From Kondoa malvinella (lineage: Eukaryota; Basidiomycota; Agaricostilbomycetes; Agaricostilbales; Kondoaceae): a stretch of DNA of 64,000 nucleotides. The translations under genes were made by a program, and so were the position numbers. Positions 34,972 to 47,700 of this stretch are shown in pieces. The number at the start of each line of letters is the position of its first letter. The stretch's first letter is position 1. The notes beneath the pieces were generated by a model. It did not search any database, was not told where the DNA came from, and saw only the letters and a program-made list of their open reading frames with translations. The stretch is taken from NCBI GenBank assembly GCA_039545315.1, contig BCIM01000014.1, forward strand, positions 186,001 through 250,000, in the 5' to 3' direction.

Positions 34972-35634
34972 CTACTCTTGTTCTGGTCGTGCTTGTGTTT
35001 CCACCTTTGCCGCTCTCGTTACTCTCACAGCTTGCTCGCTCCTTATTCTCCCGCGCACGAGTCTCAACATATCCTGCAACCTATTTGTCTCTTCCTGAAA
35101 CTCCTTCTCTGCCTTCTCCAACCTCAATTCGAAACCTTCTTGTTGCATTGTAGGTGATCTCGCGCCGCTAAAGAATGCCGCTCGTGTCAACTTGACATTC
35201 AATTTGCTCGTCTTCTTTCGTAAAGGTCGTGGTGTGATGGCTGAGTCTACCGAACAGCACAATAGTCAGTCATAAGGAGACGAAACAAAGGGTACAAAAA
35301 TACCAGGTGATAATTGAGCGTTTTGGAAATAGCTGGTACCTTCCGTTGGACTAACAGGCGTCAACGGCGTCACGGTGCCATCCCTTGATGTGTCAGAAGC
35401 ATCGCTACTTGACGAGGGTGAAGGCGAAAGGTCTTGGAAACTAATGACGGGCGTATTGATGTGCAACGGAGCCAGAGTCCTTCTTAGCAGCAAAGGCGAG
35501 GTTTTCAACTTGTAAGGGAATTGCAAAAGCTGAGCAGTAGATTTAGTCGTCGTTATACGATCCGCGAGCAGAACAACAGCTTCATCTTCTTCCACTTCAA
35601 AGGCATCTTCGTTCTCATGCTCATCTAGAGCCAT
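34972..35634 (-). CDS. Hypothetical coiled-coil protein
   Basis: Two exons with one intron at about 35248-35305. The start ATG at 35634 gives MALDEHENEDAFEVEEDEAV; the frame is open further upstream but only with GTG. The N-terminal half is acidic then Ser/Thr/Pro-rich (PSPSSSSDASDTSRDGTVTP). Exon 2 is basic (RPLRKKTSKLNVKLTRAAFF) and then forms a likely coiled coil (LRLEKAEKEFQEETNRLQDM), ending EQE at 34972. About 200 residues; no family is recognised. SP/TP sites suggest phosphorylation by proline-directed kinases (inference). The stop lies 123 bp from the stop of the histone methyltransferase. Confidence 0.62.
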
Positions 35635-36138
35635 GGCTTGAGAAGTAGGTTGACGCAACGGTAGAGAGACAAAAGAGAGATGTTTAGACGAACGCCGCGC
35701 GTACTGTTTAGCGAGACTCTGCCCCGCGTTTTGATGCTCAACGATTTGCGAATCATGGGAATCTAGGTTCAGGGCCAGTAGTGGCCGGTGCAGTCCACGC
35801 AGGACTGTTGCGGCACGACCGAGACAAAGTACAAGCACAGGAGGAGAGAGAAAGATTGCAGAATGAGCGCGTGACCAGGTAGACTCGGACGCGATCGAAA
35901 AAGTTGAAAATCAAAGGATGAACTTGAAGCAGAGTGAAGAAGATGTCATCCGGCTGCGCTAGGAATGGTTACGCATAACACAGCACCAGCAGCTCGCATG
36001 AGTACAAGGTTGAAGCATTGACGGAGCACCTAAACCCTTGAGAGGGTCAACTTTTCAATTGGCAAGCGTTTTCATTTTTTTCCCTTTGACGCATTGCAAG
36101 CGCAGCAATCTATACCCCCCTTGAAAGCTATTCAAGCT
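35635..36138. promoter_or_regulatory. Divergent promoter region, coiled-coil gene / ERB1
   Basis: About 500 bp between start codons. The reverse-strand frame stays open to 35838 and the ERB1 frame to 36094, both without ATG, so leaders probably occupy both ends. A T-rich tract (cgttttcatttttttccctttgac) sits about 60 bp before the ERB1 ATG, a common feature of ribosome-biogenesis promoters; no specific box was identified. Confidence 0.4.
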
Positions 36139-39080
36139 ATGCCACCCTACGCTCCTTCGTACAAGAAGTTGGGCAAACGAAAACAAGTGGAAGACGATGC
36201 TTTGCCCGTCTCTGAGCTGAATGATGCACTTTCACTGGAACAGCGAGATTCAGATGATGAGCAAGAGATAGACTCTGCTGGGGAGACTGAAGAATTTCCT
36301 GAAATATTTGCTGGTGGCAGCGAGACTGAACCGGATTCTGAAGAAGAAGACAGCGAGACTGAACGTCAAAGGGAAAGGTTAGAGGAAGAGTTGTTGGAGC
36401 AAGAATTGGCAGAGGAGGAAGAGGATGACGAGGATGAAAGCGACGATGAAAGTGATTCTGTCGATTCAGAAGACCCAGATGCGTTAGACAAGTGGATAGA
36501 AAAGAAAAGCAGCAAGCCTTATGAAGCAAACGAGGGCGACGAACTCACGCCTGGGACATCTCTGGATGAGCTCGAACGGAACAGCATATTGGGCTATGAT
36601 GCGCGGAACTTTAATGCAAAGAGAAGACAGGTCGTTTCCGAGATTACTGGTCAAGACAAGTTTGAATGGGATGAGATTGAACCTGCCTACGGCAGTGAGA
36701 GCGGTGGTGAAGACGAGGTCCGTCTAGTGCATCTTGTGCTGTATGTATAGCTCATTTTATGCTCGATGGACAGCCCGCGAATCGAGTAGGCGATATTCCA
36801 GCACACTTTTACGATGACATGCCGCACATTGGGTACGATATAGACGGCAAGAAGGTCATGAAGCCTGCAAAGGGAGATGAACTCGACAAATTCCTCAAAT
36901 CCGTGGATCAATCTTCTTGGTGCGCTACCTATGCCTCGGTCAATTGACTGCGAGATTTACCTAGAGTATATAGGACCGAGGTGGAAGACAAGATCATGCA
37001 GCAGAATGTACAGCTTACGGACGCAGAGCTTGATCTCATACATCGCTTAGCTCGGTCAGAGAACCCTGATGCTTCTTATGATCGTCCGCTTTTCCCTCCC
37101 AAGTGCTGTTTCATTGGCTGACAATATGGAACAGCATACGCACCAACAATCGAATACTACTCTTCCAAAGTCATGGAAACGCCAGTCAGCGGCAGACCTG
37201 AACCAAAGCGTAGATTCGTGCCTTCTAAATGGGAACACAAGAAAGTGCGTACCGCGCAGAGATATGAGGCTTTTCTCATTTGTTCTCAATTGTTTCGCAC
37301 AGGTCATGAAAATCGTAGCAGCCATCCGATCAGGTCGAATAGTACCAAAGAAACCACAACCCACCTCAGCCCAGTTGTACAACATCTGGTCCGACGCCGA
37401 CCTCGAAAGAGCAGATCACCCAATGCACATGCCCGCCCCTAAACTGAAACTACCTACCCACGCTGAATCCTACAATCCACCTGCTGAATATCTCTTCACT
37501 GAAGATGAGAAGCGTGAATGGCAAGGAGCGGATGCTTCAGATCGGAAAACGGATTATATACCTCAGAAGTTTGATTCGTTAAGAAAAGTACCGGGTTATT
37601 CGGATTTCGTACAACAAAGGTTCGAACGATGTTTGGATCTTTATTTGGCGCCTAGAATGAGGAAGAAGAAACCAAAGGTGAGCCTTGTTTCACAGTTCTT
37701 TTAGAATTCAATTGGCTGATTGCTATGCTCAGTTCGATCCGGATGAGCTAGAACCAAAATTACCTTCGCCTTCTGAACTTCGACCTTTCCCTACGACGTG
37801 CGAAGTCACTTACCCGCATCCAGGTGGTGTGCGCGTCAGATGTATTTCCGTTGATCCTGAAGGTCGATGGGTCGTGACTGGTGCAGATGATGGTGTTGTG
37901 AGATTATGGGAGTGCAGAGTGGGACGCTGCCAGAGTAGTTGGAATGTGGGTAGATTGGCGAAAGGTGAAACGACACCGATACAAGGTGTGGAGTGGTGTC
38001 CTGTCAAGGGAAGGAACTTTTTCGTTGTGGTTACGTGCGTGTTTATCCCTTTTGCGCTATCTGGTGCTGACAAGGGACACGTTGCACAGTGAGGGCAAAG
38101 TCACCATCATCTCACCATTAGACATTCTCAGCGCCGAACAAGCCGACTCGACGGCGAACTACTTGAATGGCGCTTTCTCCGCTCCACAGACAGCAGCAAC
38201 AGAATCAGCTTGCAAATGGTCAAAATCGACCGAAGCAGAGCGTGATCAAGGTATCATGTTGACGCTTGATGTTGCCGGTGCGCCGAAACAGGTTACTTGG
38301 CACAAGAGGGGAGATTATTTCGCTACTGTTTCTCCTGATGGTGCGTTCCACTCATTCTTGCTGTGTTTTTCAGCTAAGACTCATCGTTTGCTGCATAGCT
38401 GGAAGTCAAGCAGTCTTGATACATCAGATTACACGGCATCATACTCAAGCGCCCTTCAAGAGGACCAAAGGAGCAGTTCAGAAGGTCGCTTTCCATCCTG
38501 TCAAACCTCATTTCTTTGTCGCTGTGAGTGGTATTTGCTATAAGTCATGTACGTGACTAAAAGCAGGTGATCATGCACAGACTCAGCGTACTGTGCGACT
38601 GTACGACCTTATGGCTCAGAGTCTGATCAAGACGCTCAATCCCGGTCTCAAATGGATCTCGAGTATGGACGTTCATCCTCTTGGTATGCATTCTCCACCA
38701 TGTCAGGTCTATATACTGATGATCGTGCAGGCGACCATATCATCATCGGATCTTATGACAAACGAGTAGTCTGGCACGACCTCGACTTGTCTGACCGCCC
38801 CTACAAGACACTGCGCTACCACCCCAAAGCAATTCGGTCTCTTCAATTCTCCACTGCGCACCCTCTGTTCCTCTCTGCTTCCGATGATGGCACGGTCCAT
38901 GTCTTTCACGCTACAGTCTACAGCGACCTCATGACGGAACCGCTTATTGTTCCGCTCAAAGTATTGAGAGGTCATGAGATTAGAGAGTCTTTGGGTGTGT
39001 TGGAAGCAAGGTGGCATCCGAAAGAACCTTGGATTGTGTCTGTTGGCGCGGATGGTGTAGGCAGATTATGGTGTAACTAG
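36139..39080 (+). CDS. ERB1: Ribosome biogenesis protein ERB1/BOP1, WD40
   Basis: Nucleolar factor of the PeBoW (Nop7-Erb1-Ytm1) complex required for 27S pre-rRNA processing and 60S assembly. The ATG at 36139 ([20 protein letters not shown]) is followed by a long Glu/Asp/Ser-rich acidic region (to about residue 135). The BOP1 N-terminal domain then reads [34 protein letters not shown] sequence, [33 protein letters not shown] and [17 protein letters not shown]. Next come [20 protein letters not shown] and a C-terminal WD40 propeller ([64 protein letters not shown]). Seven or more introns of 50-60 nt. Stop at 39080, only 53 bp from the next, convergent stop. Confidence 0.95.
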
Positions 39081-39133
39081 AACCGTCTGTGCATGAGCAT
39101 CGTTTTTCAAGACCCATTTTCATGGTGCTCACA

Positions 39134-39592
39134 TTACTTGGGTATCTGCTCTCTCGAGTCCTGATCTAGCTGTCCGTCCTCTTGCTCTGTTCTAGCTCGC
39201 ACAATGTCTAAACCCGCATTTGTACCTTTACTAGTCCCATGCAAGGCATCCATCATACTCAACAACCTCCCCTGCATCAACCTACTCGCCGGCTTCTCCC
39301 AAGCTCTCCCTGTTTGCCCACTGACAGCCTGACCGAGAACAGCTTTTGAACGATCTATTAATTCACCTTCGCTCCCTGCCGCAGCTGAAAAGTCCAATTC
39401 CGCGTCTAATGAAGACCAAGACATTGCTTCTGGTAAATTGCCAACATTTCTTGTGAGCAGTTCATTGTCGATTTGTGTTTGCAGTTTGTGAGAAGGGAAA
39501 GCAGAGGTGGAGTGGTAGAGGTCGATCAAGGAGCGTAGCCGTTGGGCTTTGCTGGGCTTTGCTAGGCGTAGGAGCCGAAGAGAGGGTCGCAT
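39134..39592 (-). CDS. Small, probably mitochondrial protein of unknown function
   Basis: A single open frame. An ATG at 39592 starts MRPSLRLLRLAKPSKAQRLR, a textbook mitochondrial targeting sequence (Arg/Leu/Ser, no acids). An earlier in-frame ATG at 39682 would add 30 residues. With the 39592 start the protein has about 152 residues. The mature part contains LYHSTSAFPSHKLQTQIDNE and WSSLDAELDFSAAAGSEGEL and ends in Asp/Glu/Gln-rich sequence. It is the size of mitochondrial ribosomal or assembly proteins, but I do not recognise the family. Confidence 0.58.
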   Translation of the reverse strand: MRPSLRLLRLAKPSKAQRLRSLIDLYHSTSAFPSHKLQTQIDNELLTRNVGNLPEAMSWSSLDAELDFSAAAGSEGELIDRSKAVLGQAVSGQTGRAWEKPASRLMQGRLLSMMDALHGTSKGTNAGLDIVRARTEQEDGQLDQDSREQIPK

Positions 39593-39682
39593 ATTCGTCG
39601 TGAGTGGAAAACGAGAAATGGGTTGGATAGCAACAGTCAAGACCGAGATAGCTTGTTTGTCTAGTGCTTTTGCTACTTTCAT

Positions 39683-40463
39683 TTCTGCTCTATTGTCCTG
39701 TGTTGGACAGCTCTTTGTCGCCTGCCCGACTACTGATGTCGAGCAGACAGTCTCATGGCACAAGTCATCCTGCGCTTTATTGGGCCTTCTGTCTTTTCGA
39801 GCTGGTGTCTATAAGCTAGCTCTCTGACCTATCACCCACCTCTATCGTGATCTGCCTCTTCACCCAAGTGTAGCCGTGTTCGGACGAGCGAAGTTCGCCC
39901 TCTTCCGTCCAGTTCTCTTACTCCTTCTTACTCCTTGTTACCTTTTGTCATCTATCGTGCTGTGCTCTTCTACCGACAGTCGTGTACAGGTTTGACAGAG
40001 AGTCGCGACTACCCACGTGGGCGACGTTTCCGCTGTTGCGGAATGTGCCAAGCTTCTACGCGAATGCGCCCTCTTTCTACGCTCGACAGTTCGTCTATTG
40101 TATCTACGCTGCGCTTGTTATACAGCATGGGCTCTTCCAGATTTTGGAATGAGGAAACTCAGAAGCCTTGTTCGGATCACACACCTGAGAAGAGTAAAAC
40201 CTGAAGAACTTGTTGCAATGGCTTAGTGTACAGATTCTGTAACAGACTACGATGGGAGCAGTATCAAAACGATGGGTAGAGACGAGCGGCATGTGGAGTG
40301 TGAAAATAGATAATAACATCTTGTTCTGTAACCATCGTCCTGCAATTCCTGTGGCACTTGTATAGGCTACCTTAGCATACCAGCACCAAGCTACAGCTCG
40401 ATCGCTGCTAGAATCCACTTACGTACTGCTTCACAAACACCTCAAACCCCAGACTGGCAAGAA
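39683..40463. promoter_or_regulatory. Divergent promoter region upstream of YVH1
   Basis: About 780 bp (870 bp if the shorter start of the neighbouring gene is used). A short tandem of cttactcctt occurs twice at 39910-39929. Short open frames have no ATG support or family content. No regulatory box could be assigned. Confidence 0.4.
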
Positions 40464-42549
40464 ATGGCAGAGCAAGGCACGCAAGCTTCAGAAGGTGTCT
40501 TGTCACCTGAAGAAATGATGGAGGAAGACGACGACGACGAATACGTTACCCTCAACATGCATCAAATTGTCGAGAACTTATGGATTGGCGATTTCCTGTC
40601 GTCGCAGCAGTACCCCATTTGTACGTCCAAGGACGCCTTTAGCCCGCTTTAGCATGCTTATGGATGGTCTACACGGACGTACAGTGAGGGAATTAGGCAT
40701 CAAGCATATTATTGCAGCCAGTACGTTTCCGTTCTCTTGAACTGGAACTGGTCTGCACGTGCTGATGGAGGTATTGCACTAGTGAGACAAAAGTACAAAG
40801 CCCCAGACGTTGGTTCTTTCTCCTCTCATTTGGTCCTGCACTTCATCTGAACATCGAGGCAGGACTTTGAATTACATCGAGTATTGGTGGAAGATACAAA
40901 CCGGACTAATATGCTAGCTCACGTGGAAGAAACGTCCGATATCATTCGTCGAGCACTCAAAGCGGGCGAAGGGATACTTGTGCATTGTCAAGCGGGCGTT
41001 AGTAGGAGTACGACGCTCGTTGCGGCATACTTGATGCGAGAGCATTCTTTGACTGCTGACGGTATGCTCTGTCACATTCAGCTGATCGAAGAAGTTGATT
41101 GTGCTATCAGATGCCATTGCTCAAATCAGCGCTATCCGCTCGCAGGTCGAGCCGACAGAATTCTTCTTGCATCAACTGGAGATGTTTGAGCGTATGAATT
41201 ATGAAGTTGATCCAGCCAAGTATGCCGAATACCGTCGGTTTTTGATGGTTCGTCAACTTTCTGTTTCACGCTGTGACGCGCTCACACAGAAATGTTGGAA
41301 CAGAACTTCAATCACAACGAAATCATGTCTGGCGACGGGACAGTGGATCAAATGTTCCTCGCGTACTATCCCTCACCAGCCATCACACCCCGCGAACGAT
41401 CCCTCTCTGACCCATTTGGCAATCTGCGCATGTCAGCTATGCCATCTACAACAAACTCGCCCGATTCGTATTCACCCCTTGAACCCCTATCTCGACGCGG
41501 CTCATCCTCTTCTATCCGCCGATCAGATCTCGCTATGACCCCTGGAGATACTTCCGAAGCGCCTTCAAGGCGTGGCTCATCATCTTCCACCCGCCCAAAC
41601 CTGAGCATGACGCCAGGCGAACCGATCCGTCGACGTAGATCAAGGCTATCAAATGATTTGGGCATGAAATCTGATGGTTTGAGCATGACCTCTTCGAAAC
41701 CTGGTACTGGTCCACAGGATCGAGAAGAAATTGTCAAGATGCTGCATAAAGAAAGAGAGTCGAGCGAGAAGAAGCTTGCGCGTAGGCCTAGTAGGATAGA
41801 AGCGGATCGGAAGGAGGGGTTGAGAGCCGAAGCCAGAAAATTGATTGAGGGCAAGGAAAAGTTCTTGAAGGTCGGACAGGGGAGAGTGGTGATCAAAGGT
41901 AGAAGGATAAGGTGTAGGATGTGCAGGTACGTCTGGAGCTACTTATGCTCTCTTGAGAGCTGAAAAGATTGTCCCTGCCACGTACAGACGAGAGCTAGCT
42001 GCTAGAGAACACATTGTCGAGCATGAAGCCGGAAGAGGTCAACAAGCGTTCGCGCCTCGTCGGCGGGATATGGTACAACATCGACTCGATGCAGAGAAGC
42101 GGAAGAATGCAGCAACACCGGCAGCGACTTTGCAAGAAAGGCGACCAATGAACCTCGCTGCTCTTCGAGTCGCTATGCCTCAGTCTTTAGCGACTGCTTC
42201 TGTGGCAACGGAGACGATCACAGACCCTTCAGCTGTATCTGCTAATCCGAAAGAGGCTGAAGCGAGCGACTGCGCGATAGAAGATGACGACGACACATCA
42301 CCTCCTTCACCTCCCTCACCGCCTCTGTTATGCTCTACATCTTGCTCTTCGTACTTTGTCGAGCCCCTCAGCTGGATGTCAGATCAGCTGGAAACTGGTG
42401 TACTGGGAGGCAAGCTCATGTGTCCAGACGCAAAGTGTGGAGCGAAGTTGGGTAATTTCGATTGGGCGGGCTTACAATGTTCTTGCGGAGCTTGGGTCGT
42501 CCCTGCTTTCTCTATCGCGGCTTCGAAAGTAGATGAAGTGGACTTTTAA
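40464..42549 (+). CDS. YVH1: Dual-specificity phosphatase YVH1
   Basis: Conserved phosphatase that releases Mrt4 during late 60S ribosome maturation. The ATG at 40464 gives MAEQGTQASEGVLSPEEMME. The DSP domain includes IVENLWIGDFLSSQQYP and the catalytic P-loop VHCQAGVSRSTTLVAAYLM (nucleophile Cys in HCxxGxxRS), with DAIAQISAIRSQVEPTEFFL following. A long Ser/Arg-rich linker carries a tandem peptide repeat. The C-terminal zinc domain has IRCRMCRREL...HIVEHEAG, CSSYFVEPLSWMSDQ, GKLMCPDAKCGAKLGNFDW and CSCGAWVVPAFSIAASKVDE, exactly the YVH1 signature. It is unusually long (about 570 residues) because of the linker. Several introns. Confidence 0.95.
41490..41618 (+). repeat. YVH1: Tandem peptide repeat in the YVH1 linker
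   Basis: Two copies of S-R-R-G-S-S-S-S-[IT]-R-x(2,3)-L-[AS]-M-T-P-G, the first followed by DTSEAP. They start at 41490 and 41565, 75 bp (25 codons) apart. Each copy holds an R-R-x-S-like basophilic kinase site and a T-P site, so multisite phosphorylation is plausible. Confidence 0.85.
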
Positions 42550-42650
42550 GTATGTATTCATGATCACTTGTATATACATCAAGGATTGCATTTCGCATTA
42601 ACTATTCTACAATGTCTGTCCACGTCTGCTTTGTTACGACGTCTGCCTTG

Positions 42651-44580
42651 TTACGACCGCTCGACATGTACGAGAAGTGTCGAATCAGTCGCTCTACCGT
42701 CTAGATCCAGCAGCTTGATCAAGCGCCAACCGTTAGCAAGGTTGTCTAACAGTAACGGCGCCAGAGCAAAGTCATCGTTGCGAGAGAACAAGCTTTGATC
42801 TTTGTGCGTGACCAAGAAGCGTATAAAGATGAGGTCTTCATCGGTGTATGTGAATCTGTGCAAAACGAAAACGCTGTCAGTCTGGAATAGACTAAAGCGA
42901 TCGCCACGCACTCCAAAGTTTCATCGAATACAGCATCACAACCTTCTGCATTCTTCCCACTTGGCTTGATCACTTTAGTCACTTGCTCTTGATCTTCAGT
43001 CGAATGGAACAAGTTGATAGTGACGAAAGGGTTCAGACCAGATTTGAGCGCATCGTCCGGTTTAACCAGTCCACTAGCAGCTTGGATAGTCAGCTTCAGC
43101 TTGATCTCTTTGCCTTGATTAGGTCGCGCAGGTCGATGAGATTGTTTCAAGTACCAACCATGAGTACCGCTGAAGAGGGCTGTGTTAAGTTGACAGGCGA
43201 GATCGAAAGTTTGCCAGTTGAGCGCTACAATCTGGCAGCCTGCACGCCAGAAGGGCAGAGGATTGAGGTTCTTTGAGGTGATTCGCAGACCGTGAGGGCT
43301 GCGGCCTTGTTAGCATTTAACGCCTCTAAAAAGAGAAGAGACCAACTAGATGCGCATCAAGAAGTTCGAAGCATGCTCTGCGACATGACTTGCTCGGTCG
43401 GCCATCACCTTGCCCAGTGCTGATTCTGAAATATTGGTCACAAAGGTACTGGAATAGGATAACAGTGAGACAGGTGAAAGTAGAAAACACATCTCGCTTA
43501 CGGCGGCCTGATGGGGTCCTTGAGCAGGAAATCGTCCTTCTTGGGCTTGACGGAAAGCGTGTAGACGCCCAGATCGTGCAGAGGCTTGATGATCTTTGCT
43601 TTCTTCTTTCTCTGCTGTCTGATCTCTTTCGATTCCTCTGTATCGCTTTCTGAGCTAGACGAGTCTTCTTCAATTGTGACGCCTTGCATGGCATCGGTAG
43701 CCGCTTCTACTGTATCGCCGAGCTTTCCGTGATATTCAACTTTCACCAGAATCTCTGTTTTCAATCTTGTCAACCACGCCTGACCAACAAGAGGGCTTTA
43801 TTACTCACTATTCAGCACATCTTGGAGCACGAGCTTATCGGCATCTTTGGTTTTCTCATCCATTAGGCGGTCCCCAAAGATGTCGTTGAAGGTCTTGACT
43901 ATGTACTCTTGACGAGCTGGAGAGCAGTGACACTCTAGCGATATGATGATGGGCAGAGCATTCTGATCTTGGTCATCAGCCTCTACGATAGCGCGACAGA
44001 CGTCCTCCAGGGCAATCCAAGAGGTAAAGGTGTAGCCGCTAGATCAAGCTTTTAGATCTAGCACGGCAGTCAAAGGAAGGACTGACTGAGTGATCTTGAC
44101 GGGAGATTCGTCTGCATCTCCATCCCACGCGTCGAGCTCAACACAGCGTCCTCCATTCTGTCACATTGGAAACATCAGATGGTCGTAACTTGTGCTTTCA
44201 TGGCGAAGAAAGCATACCTTCAGTACCGTCTTGTACGCTTCAATGTCAGCCTTTCCAGTCAACTGGTTGCTCTTGAGGTCTGGCACAAGCCAGTCATCAG
44301 CCAGTCTCTTTGACCTCTTGCTTCGAACGAGCTCACAAGTGTTATGCGAAGACGAAATCAGATAAGCAGACAGCGGTTGTTGGCGGTTCAAGACTTCAGC
44401 GCTAGGCTTTGCTACAGATCTGTTGCGCAACTCTGGCTCGTCTATGCCTTCTTTCGCCAAGATGTCCAACACAGCGCGACTGAGTTTCGCGCTTGAAGGC
44501 TTTGCAAGGAATTCTGATAGCGCAGCATCTGGTGCAAGCTCGTGGTTGCTGGCTGCTACGGTCGTCGCTTCGTTGCTCAT
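42651..44580 (-). CDS. PLC1: Phosphoinositide-specific phospholipase C
   Basis: Cleaves PI(4,5)P2 to inositol trisphosphate and diacylglycerol. The ATG at 44580 gives MSNEATTVAASNHELAPDAA; X, Y and C2 domains follow. The X domain has SAYLISSSHNTYLKSNQLTG (first catalytic His at about residue 79), RCVELDAWDG, the second catalytic His in KITHGYTFTS, and PIIISLECHCS. An acidic X-Y linker (EEDSSSSESDTEESKEI) follows. The Y domain has RIYPHGLRITSKNLNPLPFW and CQIVALNWQTFD. The C2 domain runs GKEIKLKLTIQAASGL to SLFSRNDDFALAPLLLDNLA. Only about 68 residues precede X, with no PH domain or EF hands visible, shorter than typical delta-type enzymes. About eight short introns. Confidence 0.94.
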
Positions 44581-44702
44581 CGTTGTAACGGGGAAGCCTT
44601 ATTATGGTCAGAACATGCCAAGTCAAGGCCATGATTGCACTGAGCGATCCTTGCACAGTCTGCTGTTTCTTCGTGCGCTAGTCACAGTGGATCATGCTAG
44701 CC

Positions 44703-47700
44703 TCACTGGGATACACCCGCCAACTCCTTCAGCTTCTCCAGCTCCCCGCTGCTTTTCGCCAGTTGATAGAACGCAGAAGACTTGCTCGCTAGCAGCTTGG
44801 CAGGCGTATCGAATTCTGCTACCCGTCCTTCAGCCATGACCAAAACCCGATCGTAGTCGGCAATTGTAGTCAGACGATCTATCACAGACCTAGTTAACAC
44901 GAGACTTGTTTTGCAAATGAGCATGTACTTACGAGCAATGCACAGAATTGTGGCTCCCTTCATCTCGTTGCGGATGACTCGCTGTATTGTCGCATCAGCT
45001 TGCGCGTCTACCATCGCCGTCGCTTCGTCAAGTATAAGGAAAGGACAGGTCTCGAAACGTAGTAGAGCTCGACCCAGGACCACGAGCTGCTTTTCTGTTG
45101 GACTTCTCAGCTCGCTGCTAGTCGATGAAGCAAAAAGCGACTTACGACCAGCGGACAAATTTGCTCCGCTATCCTCGACTTCGTCCTCTATTGAACCGAT
45201 TCTATGACCTGTCTCTCCCGTCGTTCCTTCGCTTGTTGATAAACCGACAGCTTTCAGAGCACGCCAGATATTTTGATCACTGTACAAATGCGCTGGATCG
45301 AGGTTGTCTCTTATTGTTCCCTTGAACAATACAGGGTCTTGCGTGACGATATTGAACGCAGCTCGAAGCCGTTGTAAATCGATACCAGCTATGTCGACAT
45401 CGTCGATTCGTATCTGTCCTTCTTCGGCTTCCAAAAATCGAAACAGCGCTAATGTGAGAGTTGATTTTCCTGCTCCCTGGGAGAAATTGCATTCAGCAGA
45501 GCATTGCCTGGCACAAAGAGTGCTTACTGTTCTGCCAACGATTGCAACCCTTTCAGTAGCCTTGACATGGAAGGAAACGTTTTTCAGCACAGGTGGTAGG
45601 TGCTCAGCATATCGGATTGTAAGGTCTTTGACAGACAGAGCCGGAGTTCTAGAAGGCCAGGTCGCTGGAGGCATAGCTTGACCTTGCTTCTCTTGCTTTA
45701 GATCGTCGGTATATTCTTGTATGCGCTCGATGCTATTGAGATGTAGCTGTAGGTTGCCAACATGTGCCGTGAACCAATACGCCCGAGTGTAGACATCCAT
45801 AGATGTTACCAATATGAAGCCAGCTACAGCGACGTCGGATGAGCTGAGCACTGGATACGTCTGATGAGCATGTAGGTGCGCAAGGTGGCCGAAGACATAC
45901 CGAGATAGAGGCATATTGCAAGCGTTGCGACACCGGCCATCAGTCCAAGACGTACGGCATACCATTGTATGGTCATTCGCATATGATAGGCCAGTAAGAT
46001 GTGATTCTCTAGGATGTCTCCAAGCTTTGCAAAACCGTAGTCCAGGTTGCCATACGCTCGGAAAGTGGTCTTGCCTCTGATGACTTCGATGATGTAGGAC
46101 GACAGCGGCGAGCGCGATGCACTTTCGAATGCTCTCAAGCGACCGGCCACATTGCGATACGGTAGAGTGATGATAATGATGCCCAGCACGTATAACACGC
46201 AGAACACAATGTAAGCCGGCACAAAATATGCGCAAAGGAAGACTGCTGAGCAAAGGAAGAGGAGGTCGATACTGCGCAAAAGCTCAACAATTTTCACCGC
46301 TTGAGAAGATGCACTTGCAGTGCGTGAGACACGGTTTGCGGCAGATCAAGCTGTCAACGAGTGTCAGACCGTCCACAAGGTTGAACAGGACATACGTCGC
46401 AAGTGAGTAGATCTGCCGAATTCCGCGAAATCCAGCGGCCCACGGGCAATCTATCGAACACGCCAACTTCGCACGATAGCATTTTCTGCGTGAGCCTGTT
46501 AGAGAGTTTCTCGCTGGCTTGAAGGCCACAAGCGGTGAAAAAAAGCAGGCGTGATATATCGATGATGATACTGAGAGCGATGAGAGCGAGGTATTGAAGC
46601 ATCAGCTGTTTCGCTCGAGAGCTGCTATCCATTCGTTGTTGAGACCACCATTTGAGATAATAGGTCTCGGAAATGTTGAGTCTATACAGAAGACGTTGCT
46701 TAAACGGGGAGTGCGCCAGCAGGCATTTGACTGACAGTTGAGCAATGACAAAAGACAACACAACAAGCAGCAGAATGGGCCATACTCCCTACACTAAGGG
46801 TCAGGTCATACGATTACCCAATAAGCGCTCGACGTACCAGATCAGCGATGTATCCTGGAAAAGATAAATCTCGATGACATGTTCAAGCCAGCTGAAATCT
46901 CACTTCGCAAGTCTGACATCGCGCTCTGAGCCTTGTGCGATACTTCGGCTTGCTGTAAAGGATCCTCTTCTTGCTCTTTCGATAGCTGAGAAAGCGCATC
47001 TGGTGTTTTCTCGCCAATCGGGGCTTCCGGCGACTCGCTGTTAAAGGGTCGATGGTCTATTGATGCTTGCACGCGTCCACGATCGACAAATAGAACTTGA
47101 TTGGCCGCCCGAGCGACCCATTCAGCGTGCGTCACCAGAATGATAGTCCTTTCTTTAGCGAATGATCCGGTCAGGATGCCATTGAAAAGCTTCCTCTGGG
47201 TTTCTGCATCTACTGCCGCAAGCGTATCGTCCAGTAGTATGACTTCGGCGCGAGAGTAAATAGCTCGTGCCAGTGCCAGACGAGCCTGAGCCCCAATCAG
47301 GGTCTTTGTCGAGAAGAGATTGGATGTGACTGACCTTTTGGCCTCTGGTGGAGAAACAATCTAGTTAGCCTGAGATGAAGCACAGGCAAAGATACTGACC
47401 CCGAAAGTATCTGGCCGCGTTCGCCAACAAGAGTAAGATCACCATATTTCTACGCAAGAGTGTCACAGACAGGACCATAGACTAGTAGACAAGCTTACCC
47501 AGAGTCTGAGATCTTCCTCGAGGCAGCAGAGCGAGAGAACAGTCTGATACCATTCGGCATCCCAAACTCGACCGAACAAGACGTTCTCACGGAACGTCGC
47601 CGAGAAGATGAAAGCCTGCTGTGAGCAATATGCCACCCGCGGTATGTCTAGCCAGTCTTCGAACTTGAGCGAAATTGGTGCTGTGGCAGTCAGTTGGCCA

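Noticed and set aside
41366..41896. Reverse-strand frame of 176 codons opposite YVH1
   Set aside because: It is antisense to the repetitive Ser/Arg linker; no ATG context or family support.
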